Shown piece by piece: positions 6,472 to 13,179 of a stretch of 13,266 nucleotides of DNA. The notes under the pieces were generated by a model, which made no database searches, was not told the DNA's origin, and saw only the letters and a list, made by a program, of their open reading frames with translations. Each line of letters opens with the position of its first letter. Within the stretch, counting starts at the first letter, position 1. The stretch is from Anaerolineaceae bacterium (GTDB taxonomy: Bacteria; Chloroflexota; Anaerolineae; Anaerolineales; Villigracilaceae): assembly GCA_022181005.1 (NCBI GenBank), contig BQMV01000244.1, forward strand, positions 1-13,266, in the 5' to 3' direction. Position numbers and translations under genes: made by a program.

Positions 6472-7605
6472 TTACCCCAAATGCATCGGCATGATCACAT
6501 GCAAGAACTGATCGTCGCCCACCGGCCTGATCACGCCCGGCGCATTCGGCGCAGAGGTCTCTAATGCAACGTTTGGAGTCTTGATCACTTCCAACGCTTC
6601 GCGCAGGAATTTCACATTGAATGCAATCAGCAGTCCGCCGCCGTCTACGGTCGCCTCGACGATGGTTTCGTTTTTCCCTGTCTCTTCCGAGGCGGCGGTG
6701 ATTTCCACTTCGCTGGGCTGCATTTCACCTTGCGCAGATTTGATATTAAAACGCGCCGCGTTCGAACCTTCGCGCGCAAAAATCTCTGCCTGCTTACAAG
6801 CTTTCAACAGCGACGCGGTTGAAACCAGCGTACGCGATTTATACGAGCGTGGGATGATCTGCTGATAGTCGGGGAACGCGCCGTCAATCAACTGCGAAAT
6901 AATTTCCACATCTTTTACGCGGAAAACGACCTGACCGCGTCCTTTCGGCAACGCCATATAAATCGGCTCTTCGCCGTCAGACGCAACGCGCGCCAGTTCT
7001 TTCAAGGCTTGGGCAGGCACGATCACCGAAATGGGGGCGGACGCAGGCGTGGAAAGAAGCGCTTTTCGTACAGAGAGGCGGAACCCATCCGCCGCCGCCA
7101 TCGTCAATTTATCTCCATCTACTTGAATCAGCGCCCCCATCAAGACGGGGCGGGCTTCATCCGACGACGCCGCAAAAGTTACCTGATGGATCATCTCGCG
7201 GAAATCGCCGCTATTAATCTGTATCGCTCCCTCAAGATCGGGCGCCGGCATAGGCGGAAACTCTTGCGCGTCAATACATTTGATGTCGTTCGTAGACGTT
7301 CCGCCGCGCACATTAAGCGTTTGCGTTTGTATATCAAGTTTCAACATCACCTGTTCGTTCGGCAACGCGCTCACCAGATCGGAAAACGTGCGCGCGGGAA
7401 CGGTCGTCGAGCCGTCTTCTTCAATGCGCGCAGGTATCCAACAGGTGACGCCCATTTCCAAATTTGTAGCGGAGAGTCGCAAGCGCCCTTCGTCTGATGC
7501 GATTAATATATTCGCAAGCACAGGCAATGTGCTGCGCGGCGAAACCGCTTTCGACACAACGCCCAACCCGCGGGCTAAATTCTCTTGAAGGACAGTCACT
7601 TTCAT
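6472..7605 (-). CDS. dnaN: DnaN, DNA polymerase III beta sliding clamp
   Basis: The beta clamp is a ring-shaped dimer that tethers DNA polymerase III and other repair proteins to DNA. The protein has the three-domain clamp pattern. Domain 1 has the start MKVTVLQENL and the segment RSTLPVLANILI. Domain 2 begins at the EFPPMP linker (about 115) with DEARPVLMGALIQVDGDKLTMAAADGFRLSV. Domain 3 has GAFPDYQQIIPRSYKSRTLV, and the C-terminus is FLHVIMPMHLG, close to the usual VMPMRL ending. An ATG two codons upstream (7611-7609) would give 379 residues. I chose the ATG at 7605-7603 (377 residues) because the GAGG Shine-Dalgarno sequence (7617-7614) is 8 nt from it but only 2 nt from the other. dnaN is not next to dnaA here. 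It is the last gene of a minus-strand unit. Confidence 0.96.
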   Translation of the reverse strand: MKVTVLQENLARGLGVVSKAVSPRSTLPVLANILIASDEGRLRLSATNLEMGVTCWIPARIEEDGSTTVPARTFSDLVSALPNEQVMLKLDIQTQTLNVRGGTSTNDIKCIDAQEFPPMPAPDLEGAIQINSGDFREMIHQVTFAASSDEARPVLMGALIQVDGDKLTMAAADGFRLSVRKALLSTPASAPISVIVPAQALKELARVASDGEEPIYMALPKGRGQVVFRVKDVEIISQLIDGAFPDYQQIIPRSYKSRTLVSTASLLKACKQAEIFAREGSNAARFNIKSAQGEMQPSEVEITAASEETGKNETIVEATVDGGGLLIAFNVKFLREALEVIKTPNVALETSAPNAPGVIRPVGDDQFLHVIMPMHLG

Positions 7606-7632
7606 AGTCATCGCCTCGCGTATTTTTTCGAA

Positions 7633-7641
7633 AGTATATCA
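7633..7641 (-). promoter_or_regulatory. Possible own promoter of dnaN
   Basis: The reverse strand reads TGATATACT, an extended -10 element (TGn plus TATACT), in the 51-bp gap upstream of dnaN. A transcript would start near 7626, about 20 nt before the dnaN start. No convincing -35 box is seen. The motif also overlaps no coding sequence, which makes it more credible. Confidence 0.4.
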
Positions 7642-7662
7642 TTAAGTATGACGTGCATTGCG

Positions 7663-9567
7663 TTAGCTCCCGAATATAAGAGCGGAGATCGCCCAGACCG
7701 CCAACGCCGAAAACTGACAAGCGAATAACCCGGCAAAAACGTAGACGACATACATCCAAGCGGACGTTTTCGCTTTGGCGGGCGACAGCCGAAGCGTTCG
7801 CCCAGCCGCCAGCGCCTTGGCGATATCCGTCGCCTGCTCGAAGTCGGCGCTCCAAAAAACATCGGCTTCGCTCTCGCCGACAATTAGCCGCGCGCCGCCG
7901 AACGATTTCATCCATGTCGCCAGACGAGAGGGCGCCTCGAAGGCATCTACATCGGATAGGACCAGGGCTTGAGCGGGAGGCGATTGCGCCAGATCAGTGT
8001 TAGCGTCAACAATCGTCGTCAAAATTGCAGGCGCGCGCTCCGCAAAAGCCTTTTGCGCCAATACGCCAAACGATCCATCGCGATCTAGAATCAAAACGCG
8101 ATAACGCGCTTGCGCCTCTTCTTGCGCGTCGTTTTTATAGCGGGCGTCTTTCCGCAAAACATGGAGGTGGTACCCAAAGACAATTGCAAATAAAATCAGC
8201 GCTTGCAAGGGATCGCGGATATCGTTCCATAAAGCGCCGAATTCTGCGGTTAACACGGCTGAGATCAGATAGAAAATTATAACGCTTGCAAGCGTCATGC
8301 CGCCTACCACGCAAGCGAATAGCGCAAAATACATATAAAATTTACGCACAACCGACCTGCGCGCAGAGGAGTTTTGCTCTTGCATAGCCTGCGCTTGCAT
8401 AGGGCGCCACGTCTTCAGCCATAATGGCAGCCCAATGCTCAATCCCGCCAGCGACGCTGAAAGGCTGGAGGCAAAATATCCTCCGTCAACTTGAGCGACG
8501 GCAAAGACATCTAAAAGCGCAGCGATTAACACGTTAATGGAAGCAAAGGAAACGATTAACCCCGCGCCCGCTAAAATATAGAAAAGCAGACGCCGTTTGC
8601 CAGCGCGGAGCGTTTCATCTTCTTCAAACGCAAATTGTCGATTCAGCCACATGCCATAATATGCCCAGATCAGCCCAAAGGGCGTTCCCAAAGAAATGGG
8701 CGCGCTGATATTTGCCATAAAATCGCGCTGCGCAATTTCTTGCACACCGAGGACCTTCATCAAGATTTGATGCATGAAACTTCCGCCGCAAGATAAGACG
8801 ACGAACGCGCCGATTAAAGTCAACGCGTATAAAATAACGAGGCGTATGTATGAATCGCGCTCAGTCTTGTCGGACAAGGCGCTTTGCAGCGCGTTCCAAG
8901 CGGCGTACCAGATCGGCGCGCCGACCATCAGCATGACGATCGCGTTAAGGACTGGTTCGTCGGCGCTTAACGTTTGCGGTCGCCATGCGAGCATAAAGTT
9001 CAAGATTCCTTGCGCGCCGTATACGGTCAACGCTAGTCCGTACGCCATCCACGCAAAACGATATAAGCGGCGAATTCCAGCAAAGTTTTCTTTTTCGCTT
9101 ATGGCGTTCCAATTAGTCTGTAATACGCGAAAGAAATAGGCGGCGATAAGCAAATTGCTTAAAATAGCGATGGCATTATCCGCGAGAGTTTGTGAACCGC
9201 CTCCGGCGATCGCATAGCGGGCATACGAGTGAGCGGACTCTAGCGCCGTGCGGCTGATCAACGCCAGCAGATTTTGCGCTACAGGGATAAGCGTGCCCAG
9301 CAAAGCGCCATATAGGAAAATAGCGCGCAACATCGCCTCGTTCTCCTCGCTCTCCTTTGCGGCAGTCTTTTGCGCCCACAACCAGTGAATTAGGAAGATC
9401 GGCGTTCCCACTAGAATTAAAGACAGCGCCTGCGCCAATAAAGTCGTGTCGCCGATTGCCAAACCCTGCCTGAATATAGAACGCAGCAAGTTAATCAAGC
9501 CCCATAACGTCGCTTCAAGGCTGACAGCGGCTACAGCATAAAAATATAAACGTCGAATTGATTTCAT
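7663..9567 (-). CDS. Thirteen-helix membrane protein with repeated DUF5671-type units
   Basis: A 634-residue protein of unknown function. The first 470 residues consist of six repeated sub-units of about 65-80 residues, each with two predicted helices. Sub-units begin at about 5 (RRLYFYAVAAVSLEATLWG), 81, 166 (RRLYRFAWMAYGLALTVYG), 241, 325 (RRLLFYILAGAGLIV) and 408 (RKFYMYFALFACVVG). Each ends with a motif such as VGTPIFLIHWLW (53-64), VGAPIWYAAW, LGTPFGLIWAYY or IGLPLWLKTW. Pairs of sub-units correspond to DUF5671, a family I associate with Chloroflexota. A charged linker (472-487) leads to a soluble alternating strand/helix domain (488-595) beginning YRVLILDRDGSFGVLAQKAF. A last helix (about 604-631) follows. 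The soluble domain resembles a degenerate Rossmann or receiver-like fold, a tentative impression. A strong AAAGGAG Shine-Dalgarno sequence precedes the ATG. It probably shares a transcript with its neighbours. Confidence 0.75.
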   Translation of the reverse strand: MKSIRRLYFYAVAAVSLEATLWGLINLLRSIFRQGLAIGDTTLLAQALSLILVGTPIFLIHWLWAQKTAAKESEENEAMLRAIFLYGALLGTLIPVAQNLLALISRTALESAHSYARYAIAGGGSQTLADNAIAILSNLLIAAYFFRVLQTNWNAISEKENFAGIRRLYRFAWMAYGLALTVYGAQGILNFMLAWRPQTLSADEPVLNAIVMLMVGAPIWYAAWNALQSALSDKTERDSYIRLVILYALTLIGAFVVLSCGGSFMHQILMKVLGVQEIAQRDFMANISAPISLGTPFGLIWAYYGMWLNRQFAFEEDETLRAGKRRLLFYILAGAGLIVSFASINVLIAALLDVFAVAQVDGGYFASSLSASLAGLSIGLPLWLKTWRPMQAQAMQEQNSSARRSVVRKFYMYFALFACVVGGMTLASVIIFYLISAVLTAEFGALWNDIRDPLQALILFAIVFGYHLHVLRKDARYKNDAQEEAQARYRVLILDRDGSFGVLAQKAFAERAPAILTTIVDANTDLAQSPPAQALVLSDVDAFEAPSRLATWMKSFGGARLIVGESEADVFWSADFEQATDIAKALAAGRTLRLSPAKAKTSAWMYVVYVFAGLFACQFSALAVWAISALIFGS

Positions 9568-9619
9568 ACAAACTCCTTTGGTTGCGCAATGCTAAGGGAG
9601 CGCGGCGCCTAAAGCGGGC

Positions 9620-10084
9620 TTAATAATCCTGATACCAGTCATAAGACCAATAGTAGTAAGGCATGGAAACCAATTTCCATGCGCCGTCTTGTTTCGTTAA
9701 AAACGCCTGATCGGAGGAGGAATAATTTGTTGGAAAAATATCCATGGATGTGTTGCGCATCGTCAGCGCGACATAAGCTTCATTCCCTGTAATTTCTGCC
9801 GCGCCAATTTCAACGCCTCCATCCGAGAGGCTGATATTCCCGTTCAAAAACGATCGCCGAAACTCCTCATAGGTAGGTTTATTCTCCAGGTCCGCCAGAT
9901 AACCGTAGGCTTTCACATAATCTTTATTGATCGCCGCTAGAATATAATTGTGAACGACCGCCTGCGGCGCGTCTTCCGCTTGATATTCGCCGTCGTCGCG
10001 TCGAACAAAAAACAGGATCGTCGCTAAAATAATCAACGCGCCAATGCCGATCAGTATGCCTGTTAAAAATTTATCCTGTTTCAT
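9620..10084 (-). CDS. Membrane-anchored NTF2-like (DUF4878-type) protein
   Basis: A 154-residue protein with one N-terminal membrane helix (about 8-27, ILIGIGALIILATILFF) and the rest probably outside the cell. Residues 40-140 follow the NTF2-like/DUF4878 pattern: PQAVVHNYILAAINKDYVKAYGYL (helices), then a short loop and strands EAYVALTM and GAWKLVSMP. This fold usually binds small ligands or cell-wall material, and no function is established for such stand-alone copies. The C-terminus is strikingly aromatic (YYYWSYDWYQDY). The frame stays open 30 codons further upstream to 10174. I chose the ATG at 10084 because GGAGG stands 7 nt before it and the membrane anchor then sits at the N-terminus. 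It is the first gene of a unit with the DUF5671-type gene (52-bp gap) and dnaN. Confidence 0.8.
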   Translation of the reverse strand: MKQDKFLTGILIGIGALIILATILFFVRRDDGEYQAEDAPQAVVHNYILAAINKDYVKAYGYLADLENKPTYEEFRRSFLNGNISLSDGGVEIGAAEITGNEAYVALTMRNTSMDIFPTNYSSSDQAFLTKQDGAWKLVSMPYYYWSYDWYQDY

Positions 10085-10146
10085 AGAAGAGCCTCCAGTT
10101 GATATTACTTTAATCATAACGTAAAACCCGCAACGCATTCTGCATT

Positions 10147-10155
10147 TGTTATACT
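10147..10155 (+). promoter_or_regulatory. Probable extended -10 promoter of the pepF-like gene
   Basis: TGTTATACT, a TGn extension plus TATACT (5 of 6), lies in the divergent 102-bp gap. It is followed by a leader of about 24 nt with the Shine-Dalgarno sequence AAGGAG. No clear -35 box is present. The reverse strand of this gap also holds TATGAT (complement of 10113-10118), a possible -10 for the divergent gene, without a good -35. Confidence 0.5.
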
Positions 10156-10186
10156 TAACCCATCTTTCTTTCAAGGAGTTTCAATC

Positions 10187-11989
10187 ATGGCCGCAAAAGC
10201 CCCTCGCTGGGATATGACCAACGTCTATCCTTCGCTCGATTCCAAGCAATTCAAAAACGCCATAAAAAAATATAAAGCAGAGCTGGACGAATTAGAAATT
10301 TTCCTCCAGAAGGCTGTCAAAGCCAATTCCAAAACTGATGCAAAAAAATTGGGAAAACTATTCGGCGAAGCGATGGAACGCTTCAACGCGCTCTTTAACC
10401 TCTCCGGCACAATCAGCCCTTACATCTATTCTTTCGTCTCCACCGATTCGCGCAACAAAGAAGCGATGCGTGCGCTCTCCGCGTTCGAGCAAATGTCGGT
10501 GCGAGCGAGCGTCCTCAATACTCAATTCCAAGCCTGGACCGGCGCGCTCGGACAAACCGCCATCAAGAAAGCCGCCAAAATGAACGCCTCCGCAAAATCG
10601 CACGAATTTGCGTTGCTCGAAACGGCGGAACAGTCCAGATATTTAATGAGCCCAGCGGAAGAAACCCTCGCCGCCGATCTGACCTTGAGCGGCGGCAACG
10701 CCTTCGGCAAACTGCAAGGGACGATCACGTCGCAAATGACGGTTGATTTTGAACTGAACGGCAAGATTCAAAAAATGCCGATGCCCGCCCTTATCAACCT
10801 GCGCTCGCATCCCGATGAAGCCACGCGCCGCCGCGGATACGAAGCCGAAAACAAAGCCTGGGAGACGGTTCAAGAAATGCTGACGGCGTGCATGAACGGC
10901 GTCAAAGGCGAAACGCTGACGCTGGACAAAAAGCGCGGGCGCGAAGACGCCCTTCACGCTTCTCTCGATTTCGCCCGCATTGATCGCTCGACTCTAAACG
11001 CCATGCTCAGCGCAATGAAAGATTCGTTCCCCATGTTCCAGCGATACTTCAAGAGCAAAGCCAAACGCCTTGGAAAAAAGAAACTTGCTTGGTGGGATCT
11101 CTTCGCTCCGATGGGTAAGACCGACACCGTCTATTCGTGGAACGAAGCGCGCGACTTTATCACGCGCAACTTCAGCCAGTTTTCGCCGGAACTCGGCGCC
11201 TTCGCCAAACGCGCCTTCGATAATCATTGGATTGACGCTGAACAGCGCGAGGGCAAACGCGGCGGCGCATTCTGTATGGGCGTGGAAGGCGTGAAGGAAA
11301 GCCGCATCATGAGCAATTTTGACGGTTCATTCGATCAGGTCAGCACGCTGGCGCATGAACTCGGTCATGCTTTCCATAATGAATGCGCATATCAAGCGGG
11401 TAAAACCCCCATTCAGCAAAATACGCCAATGACGCTGGCGGAGACCGCTTCGATTATGTGCGAGACCATCGCCACTGAAGCCGCATTAAAAGAGATCGCC
11501 AACCCGCAAGAAGAACTCGCCGTGTTAGAAGCGCAGATCAACGGCGCCTCGCAAACGATCGTGGATATTTACTCGCGCTACCTGTTTGAGAAAGAAGTCT
11601 TCGAACGCCGCGCCAAATCGGAACTCTCCTCCGACGAGTTGAACGACATCATGGAGCGCGCTCAAAAAGCCGCCTACGGCGACGGATTAGACGAACGTTA
11701 CCTGCAAAAATATATGTGGACGTGGAAGCCTCATTATTATTCCAGTGGTTTCTCATTCTATAACTACCCATACGCGTTTGGCTTGCTCTTTGCCACAGGC
11801 TTATACGCCATCTACCAAAAACGCGGCGCGGAATTCGTCCCCGCATATAAGGAGCTGCTCGCCTCTACCGGCGAAGCGCGCGCGGCTGACCTTGCCGATA
11901 AATTCGGCATCAACATTCGCACAAAGAAATTCTGGGCGGACAGCCTCGCGATCATCGGCAAGCGCGTAGACCGGTACTGCAAACTATAG
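10187..11989 (+). CDS. pepF: PepF-like oligoendopeptidase, M3B metallopeptidase
   Basis: A 600-residue cytosolic zinc peptidase that degrades short peptides, usual length about 600. The N-terminal helical part (1-200) includes the PepF-type stretches around SGTISPYIYSFVSTDSRN and YLMSPAEETLAADL. The catalytic part has GAFCMGVEGVKESRIMSNFDG, then HELGHAFHNE with the HExxH zinc motif (His390, Glu391, His394). The third zinc ligand is Glu419 in TLAETASIM, 25 residues after His394, as expected for family M3. The C-terminal helices contain the substrate-binding segment HYYSSGFSFYNYPYAFGLLFA. No signal peptide is present. AAGGAG precedes the ATG. The rhodanese gene follows only 7 bp after the stop, so both are likely on one message. 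Family identity is firm; the pepF symbol rather than another M3B member is a reasonable guess. Confidence 0.93.
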   Translation: MAAKAPRWDMTNVYPSLDSKQFKNAIKKYKAELDELEIFLQKAVKANSKTDAKKLGKLFGEAMERFNALFNLSGTISPYIYSFVSTDSRNKEAMRALSAFEQMSVRASVLNTQFQAWTGALGQTAIKKAAKMNASAKSHEFALLETAEQSRYLMSPAEETLAADLTLSGGNAFGKLQGTITSQMTVDFELNGKIQKMPMPALINLRSHPDEATRRRGYEAENKAWETVQEMLTACMNGVKGETLTLDKKRGREDALHASLDFARIDRSTLNAMLSAMKDSFPMFQRYFKSKAKRLGKKKLAWWDLFAPMGKTDTVYSWNEARDFITRNFSQFSPELGAFAKRAFDNHWIDAEQREGKRGGAFCMGVEGVKESRIMSNFDGSFDQVSTLAHELGHAFHNECAYQAGKTPIQQNTPMTLAETASIMCETIATEAALKEIANPQEELAVLEAQINGASQTIVDIYSRYLFEKEVFERRAKSELSSDELNDIMERAQKAAYGDGLDERYLQKYMWTWKPHYYSSGFSFYNYPYAFGLLFATGLYAIYQKRGAEFVPAYKELLASTGEARAADLADKFGINIRTKKFWADSLAIIGKRVDRYCKL

Positions 11990-11996
11990 CGCAGCC

Positions 11997-12446
11997 ATGT
12001 CGAGAACAAGATTCTTCCTCGCCTTTTCCGCATTAGCCCTTGCCGCGCTGGCGTGCAACGCATTGACTTCTTCTGCGCCGACGCAAAACGCTTCCACAGA
12101 CAGTCTTCCTCGCACTGAAGACGACGTTCCGCGCATAGACGTTGACGCGGCAAAAGAAGCGCTCGACAGCGGCGCAGCGATCCTTGTGGACGTACGCAGT
12201 AAAGCCGCATACGCAGAAAGTCACATCCCGGGCGCGCTTTCCATTCCATTAGACGTGTTCGAGATTAACGTCAACGACTCCAACCTCGATAAAGCGCAAT
12301 GGATCATCACGTACTGTACCTGACCAAACGAACATACGAGCGCCCGTGCGGCGTTCCTCATGTTGCGCAACGGATACACCCAAGTCGAAGCCTTGCGCGG
12401 CGGGCTGGAAGCGTGGATCAATGCGGGGTATCCGGTTGAGCCGTAA
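11997..12446 (+). CDS. Predicted selenocysteine-containing rhodanese-family lipoprotein (in-frame TGA = Sec109)
   Basis: Read with TGA 12321-12323 as selenocysteine, the frame codes for 149 residues. Rhodaneses transfer sulfur through a catalytic Cys held in a loop. The N-terminus (1-20, MSRTRFFLAFSALALAALAC) is a signal peptide with a possible lipobox ending at Cys20. After a Ser/Thr/Asp linker comes the rhodanese domain: PRIDVDAAKEALDSGAAILV, DVRSKAAYAESHIPGALSIP (about residues 65-84), then WIITYCT-U-PNEHTSARAA and finally GYTQVEALRGGLEAWINAGYP. The TGA lies exactly in the active-site loop; aligning TSARAA with the usual GxRSxxAA places the Sec at the catalytic position. Conservation continues cleanly after it, and a SECIS-like hairpin follows. 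No Shine-Dalgarno sequence is obvious, and translation may be coupled to pepF. The alternative is a nonsense mutation or base error; without recoding the product would be 108 residues and inactive. Confidence 0.8.
12329..12367 (+). promoter_or_regulatory. SECIS-like hairpin downstream of the in-frame TGA
   Basis: The upper stem pairs GAGCGCC (12338-12344) with GGCGTTC (12350-12356), 7 bp including one G-U pair, around the loop CGTGC. A lower stem pairs AACAT (12331-12335) with ATGTT (12360-12364), extendable by two pairs beyond one bulged base. A small internal loop separates them. The apical loop starts 21 nt after the TGA and has a G in its first two bases followed by T. This matches the described bacterial SECIS requirements (loop about 16-37 nt after UGA, G early in the loop), inside the coding sequence. 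Confidence 0.65.
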
Positions 12447-12473
12447 GACGCGATTAATCTTATCCTACAAATC

Positions 12474-12839
12474 ATGACCATCCTTTCCGTCCACCATGTT
12501 CAATTAGCCATGCCCGCGGATCAGGAAGATTCAGCGCGGGCATTTTATGTTCGCATTCTCGGCTTTCAAGAAATTTCCAAGCCCGCCGAGCTCGCCAAGC
12601 GCGGAGGCGCGTGGTTTGAGTTTGGAAATGTTCAATTGCACCTCGGCGTTGAAACAGATTTCCGCGCCGCGCGCAAGGCGCATCCCGCATTCCTCGTGGA
12701 TGATTTGGATGCGCTTCTTGAAAAGATTCAAGTCGCTGGTTATGAATGGGACTTGTCGCAACCGCCGCTGGAGGGATTCAAACGCGCGCATGTGTTCGAC
12801 CCGTTTGGGAATCGGATTGAGTTGATGGAGAAAGAGTAG
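12474..12839 (+). CDS. Glyoxalase/VOC-superfamily protein
   Basis: A 121-residue single-domain member of the vicinal oxygen chelate superfamily (glyoxalase/bleomycin resistance/dioxygenase type). The paired beta-alpha-beta-beta-beta layout is clear: VHHVQLAMPADQEDSARAFYVRILGF (6-31) and, in the second half, HPAFLVDDLDALLEKIQVAGYEW (70-92) and RAHVFDPFGNRIELME (104-119). Candidate metal ligands are His8, His56 in QLHLGV, and Glu117 in the RIELME ending. The substrate cannot be predicted, since members range from glyoxalase to epimerase and antibiotic-binding proteins. No Shine-Dalgarno sequence precedes the ATG. A TATCCT about 7 bp upstream (12461-12466) could be the -10 of a leaderless transcript, or the gene may be read through from the rhodanese 27 bp before. 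Confidence 0.88.
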   Translation: MTILSVHHVQLAMPADQEDSARAFYVRILGFQEISKPAELAKRGGAWFEFGNVQLHLGVETDFRAARKAHPAFLVDDLDALLEKIQVAGYEWDLSQPPLEGFKRAHVFDPFGNRIELMEKE

Positions 12840-12860
12840 GACAAAGTTAACTTTGTCCTA
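12837..12860. repeat. Perfect 24-bp palindrome at the end of the VOC gene
   Basis: The stretch from 12837 to 12860 equals its own reverse complement; its core is CAAAGTTAACTTTG. It begins with the stop codon TAG of the VOC gene. In RNA it would form a stem of about 10 bp with a TTAA loop, on either strand. No T-run follows on either side, so it is not a standard intrinsic terminator. Only 8 bp separate it from the ATG of the broken cupin gene. Confidence 0.8.
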
Positions 12861-12868
12861 CTTGGACG

Positions 12869-13005
12869 ATGGACACGCCTCATGTCACTCGTTGGGCTGG
12901 TTCAGCCGCCCCGACCGAATCCACGCTGATGCGTTTGTGCGCAGACGAGGGATTGTATCCTTACACGTGGTCAAACGGACCGCACGATACGTATGCGGCA
13001 CATTC
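12869..13005 (+). pseudogene. Cupin-domain protein, N-terminal remnant
   Basis: The frame opens MDTPHVTRWAGSAAPTESTL and continues to WSNGPHDTYAAHS (about residues 34-46). From family knowledge, the phrase WSNGPxDTYAAHxHxYHKVIYVVxG is typical of the start of a small cupin domain, where the histidines bind metal. Here the match breaks right after AAHS: the His-x-Tyr-His-Lys continuation and the whole beta-barrel are missing. The frame then runs through repeat-like sequence to a stop at 13085-13087. The gene is therefore probably a truncated remnant. The end at 13005 marks roughly where similarity is lost. An N-terminal domain reused as a 72-residue protein is possible but unlikely. No Shine-Dalgarno sequence is present. 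Confidence 0.6.
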
Positions 13006-13019
13006 CCCTTCAGCGGATT

Positions 13020-13092
13020 TTCATCACATTTGCGCCGCTAAGCCCGCAATGAACGCAAAGAAAACCTTTTTAACCTGGCGACCTTAGCATGC
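13020..13092. repeat. Repeat-like intergenic sequence following the cupin remnant
   Basis: The stretch contains CGCTAAGCCCGC near its left end and GGCGACCTTAGC at its right end, giving inverted GCTAAG/CTTAGC ends. Between them is AACGCAAAGAAAACC. This wording is like non-coding dispersed repeats seen in many environmental genomes; that is recalled, not searched. Its position, just where the cupin gene breaks, suggests it arrived with, or after, the deletion of the cupin 3' part. The remaining bases to 13130 show no gene. Confidence 0.4.
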
Positions 13093-13130
13093 TTTGCGGT
13101 AAAAATCTTCTCATGTATGATAGAGAATCC

Positions 13131-13162
13131 AAAATAAAAAGCCCTCGTCGAGTGACGAGGGC
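13131..13162 (-). terminator. Terminator of the glutamate dehydrogenase gene
   Basis: GCCCTCGTC (13141-13149) and GACGAGGGC (13154-13162) form a perfect 9-bp stem with loop GAGT. On the reverse strand it is followed by TTTTTATTTT. It lies 17 bp after the stop codon of the partial gene at the right edge and is a textbook intrinsic terminator in that direction. Confidence 0.9.
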
Positions 13163-13179
13163 TTGTCGTTCGCGGTCGT

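Noticed and set aside
10085..10174. 30-codon upstream extension of the NTF2-like protein
   Set aside because: The later ATG at 10084 has GGAGG at proper spacing and puts the membrane helix at the N-terminus; the extension is basic and Cys-containing with no signal features.
6420..10186. Replication origin with DnaA boxes near dnaN
   Set aside because: I saw no TTATNCACA-type boxes, no AT-rich unwinding region and no dnaA gene; the gaps here are only about 50-100 bp.
11997..12323. Rhodanese as a complete 108-residue protein ending at TGA
   Set aside because: It would end in the active-site loop, while the same frame continues with conserved rhodanese sequence for 40 more codons.
12840..12868. 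Intrinsic terminator from the 24-bp palindrome
   Set aside because: No T-run follows on either strand, so I listed it as a palindrome rather than a terminator.
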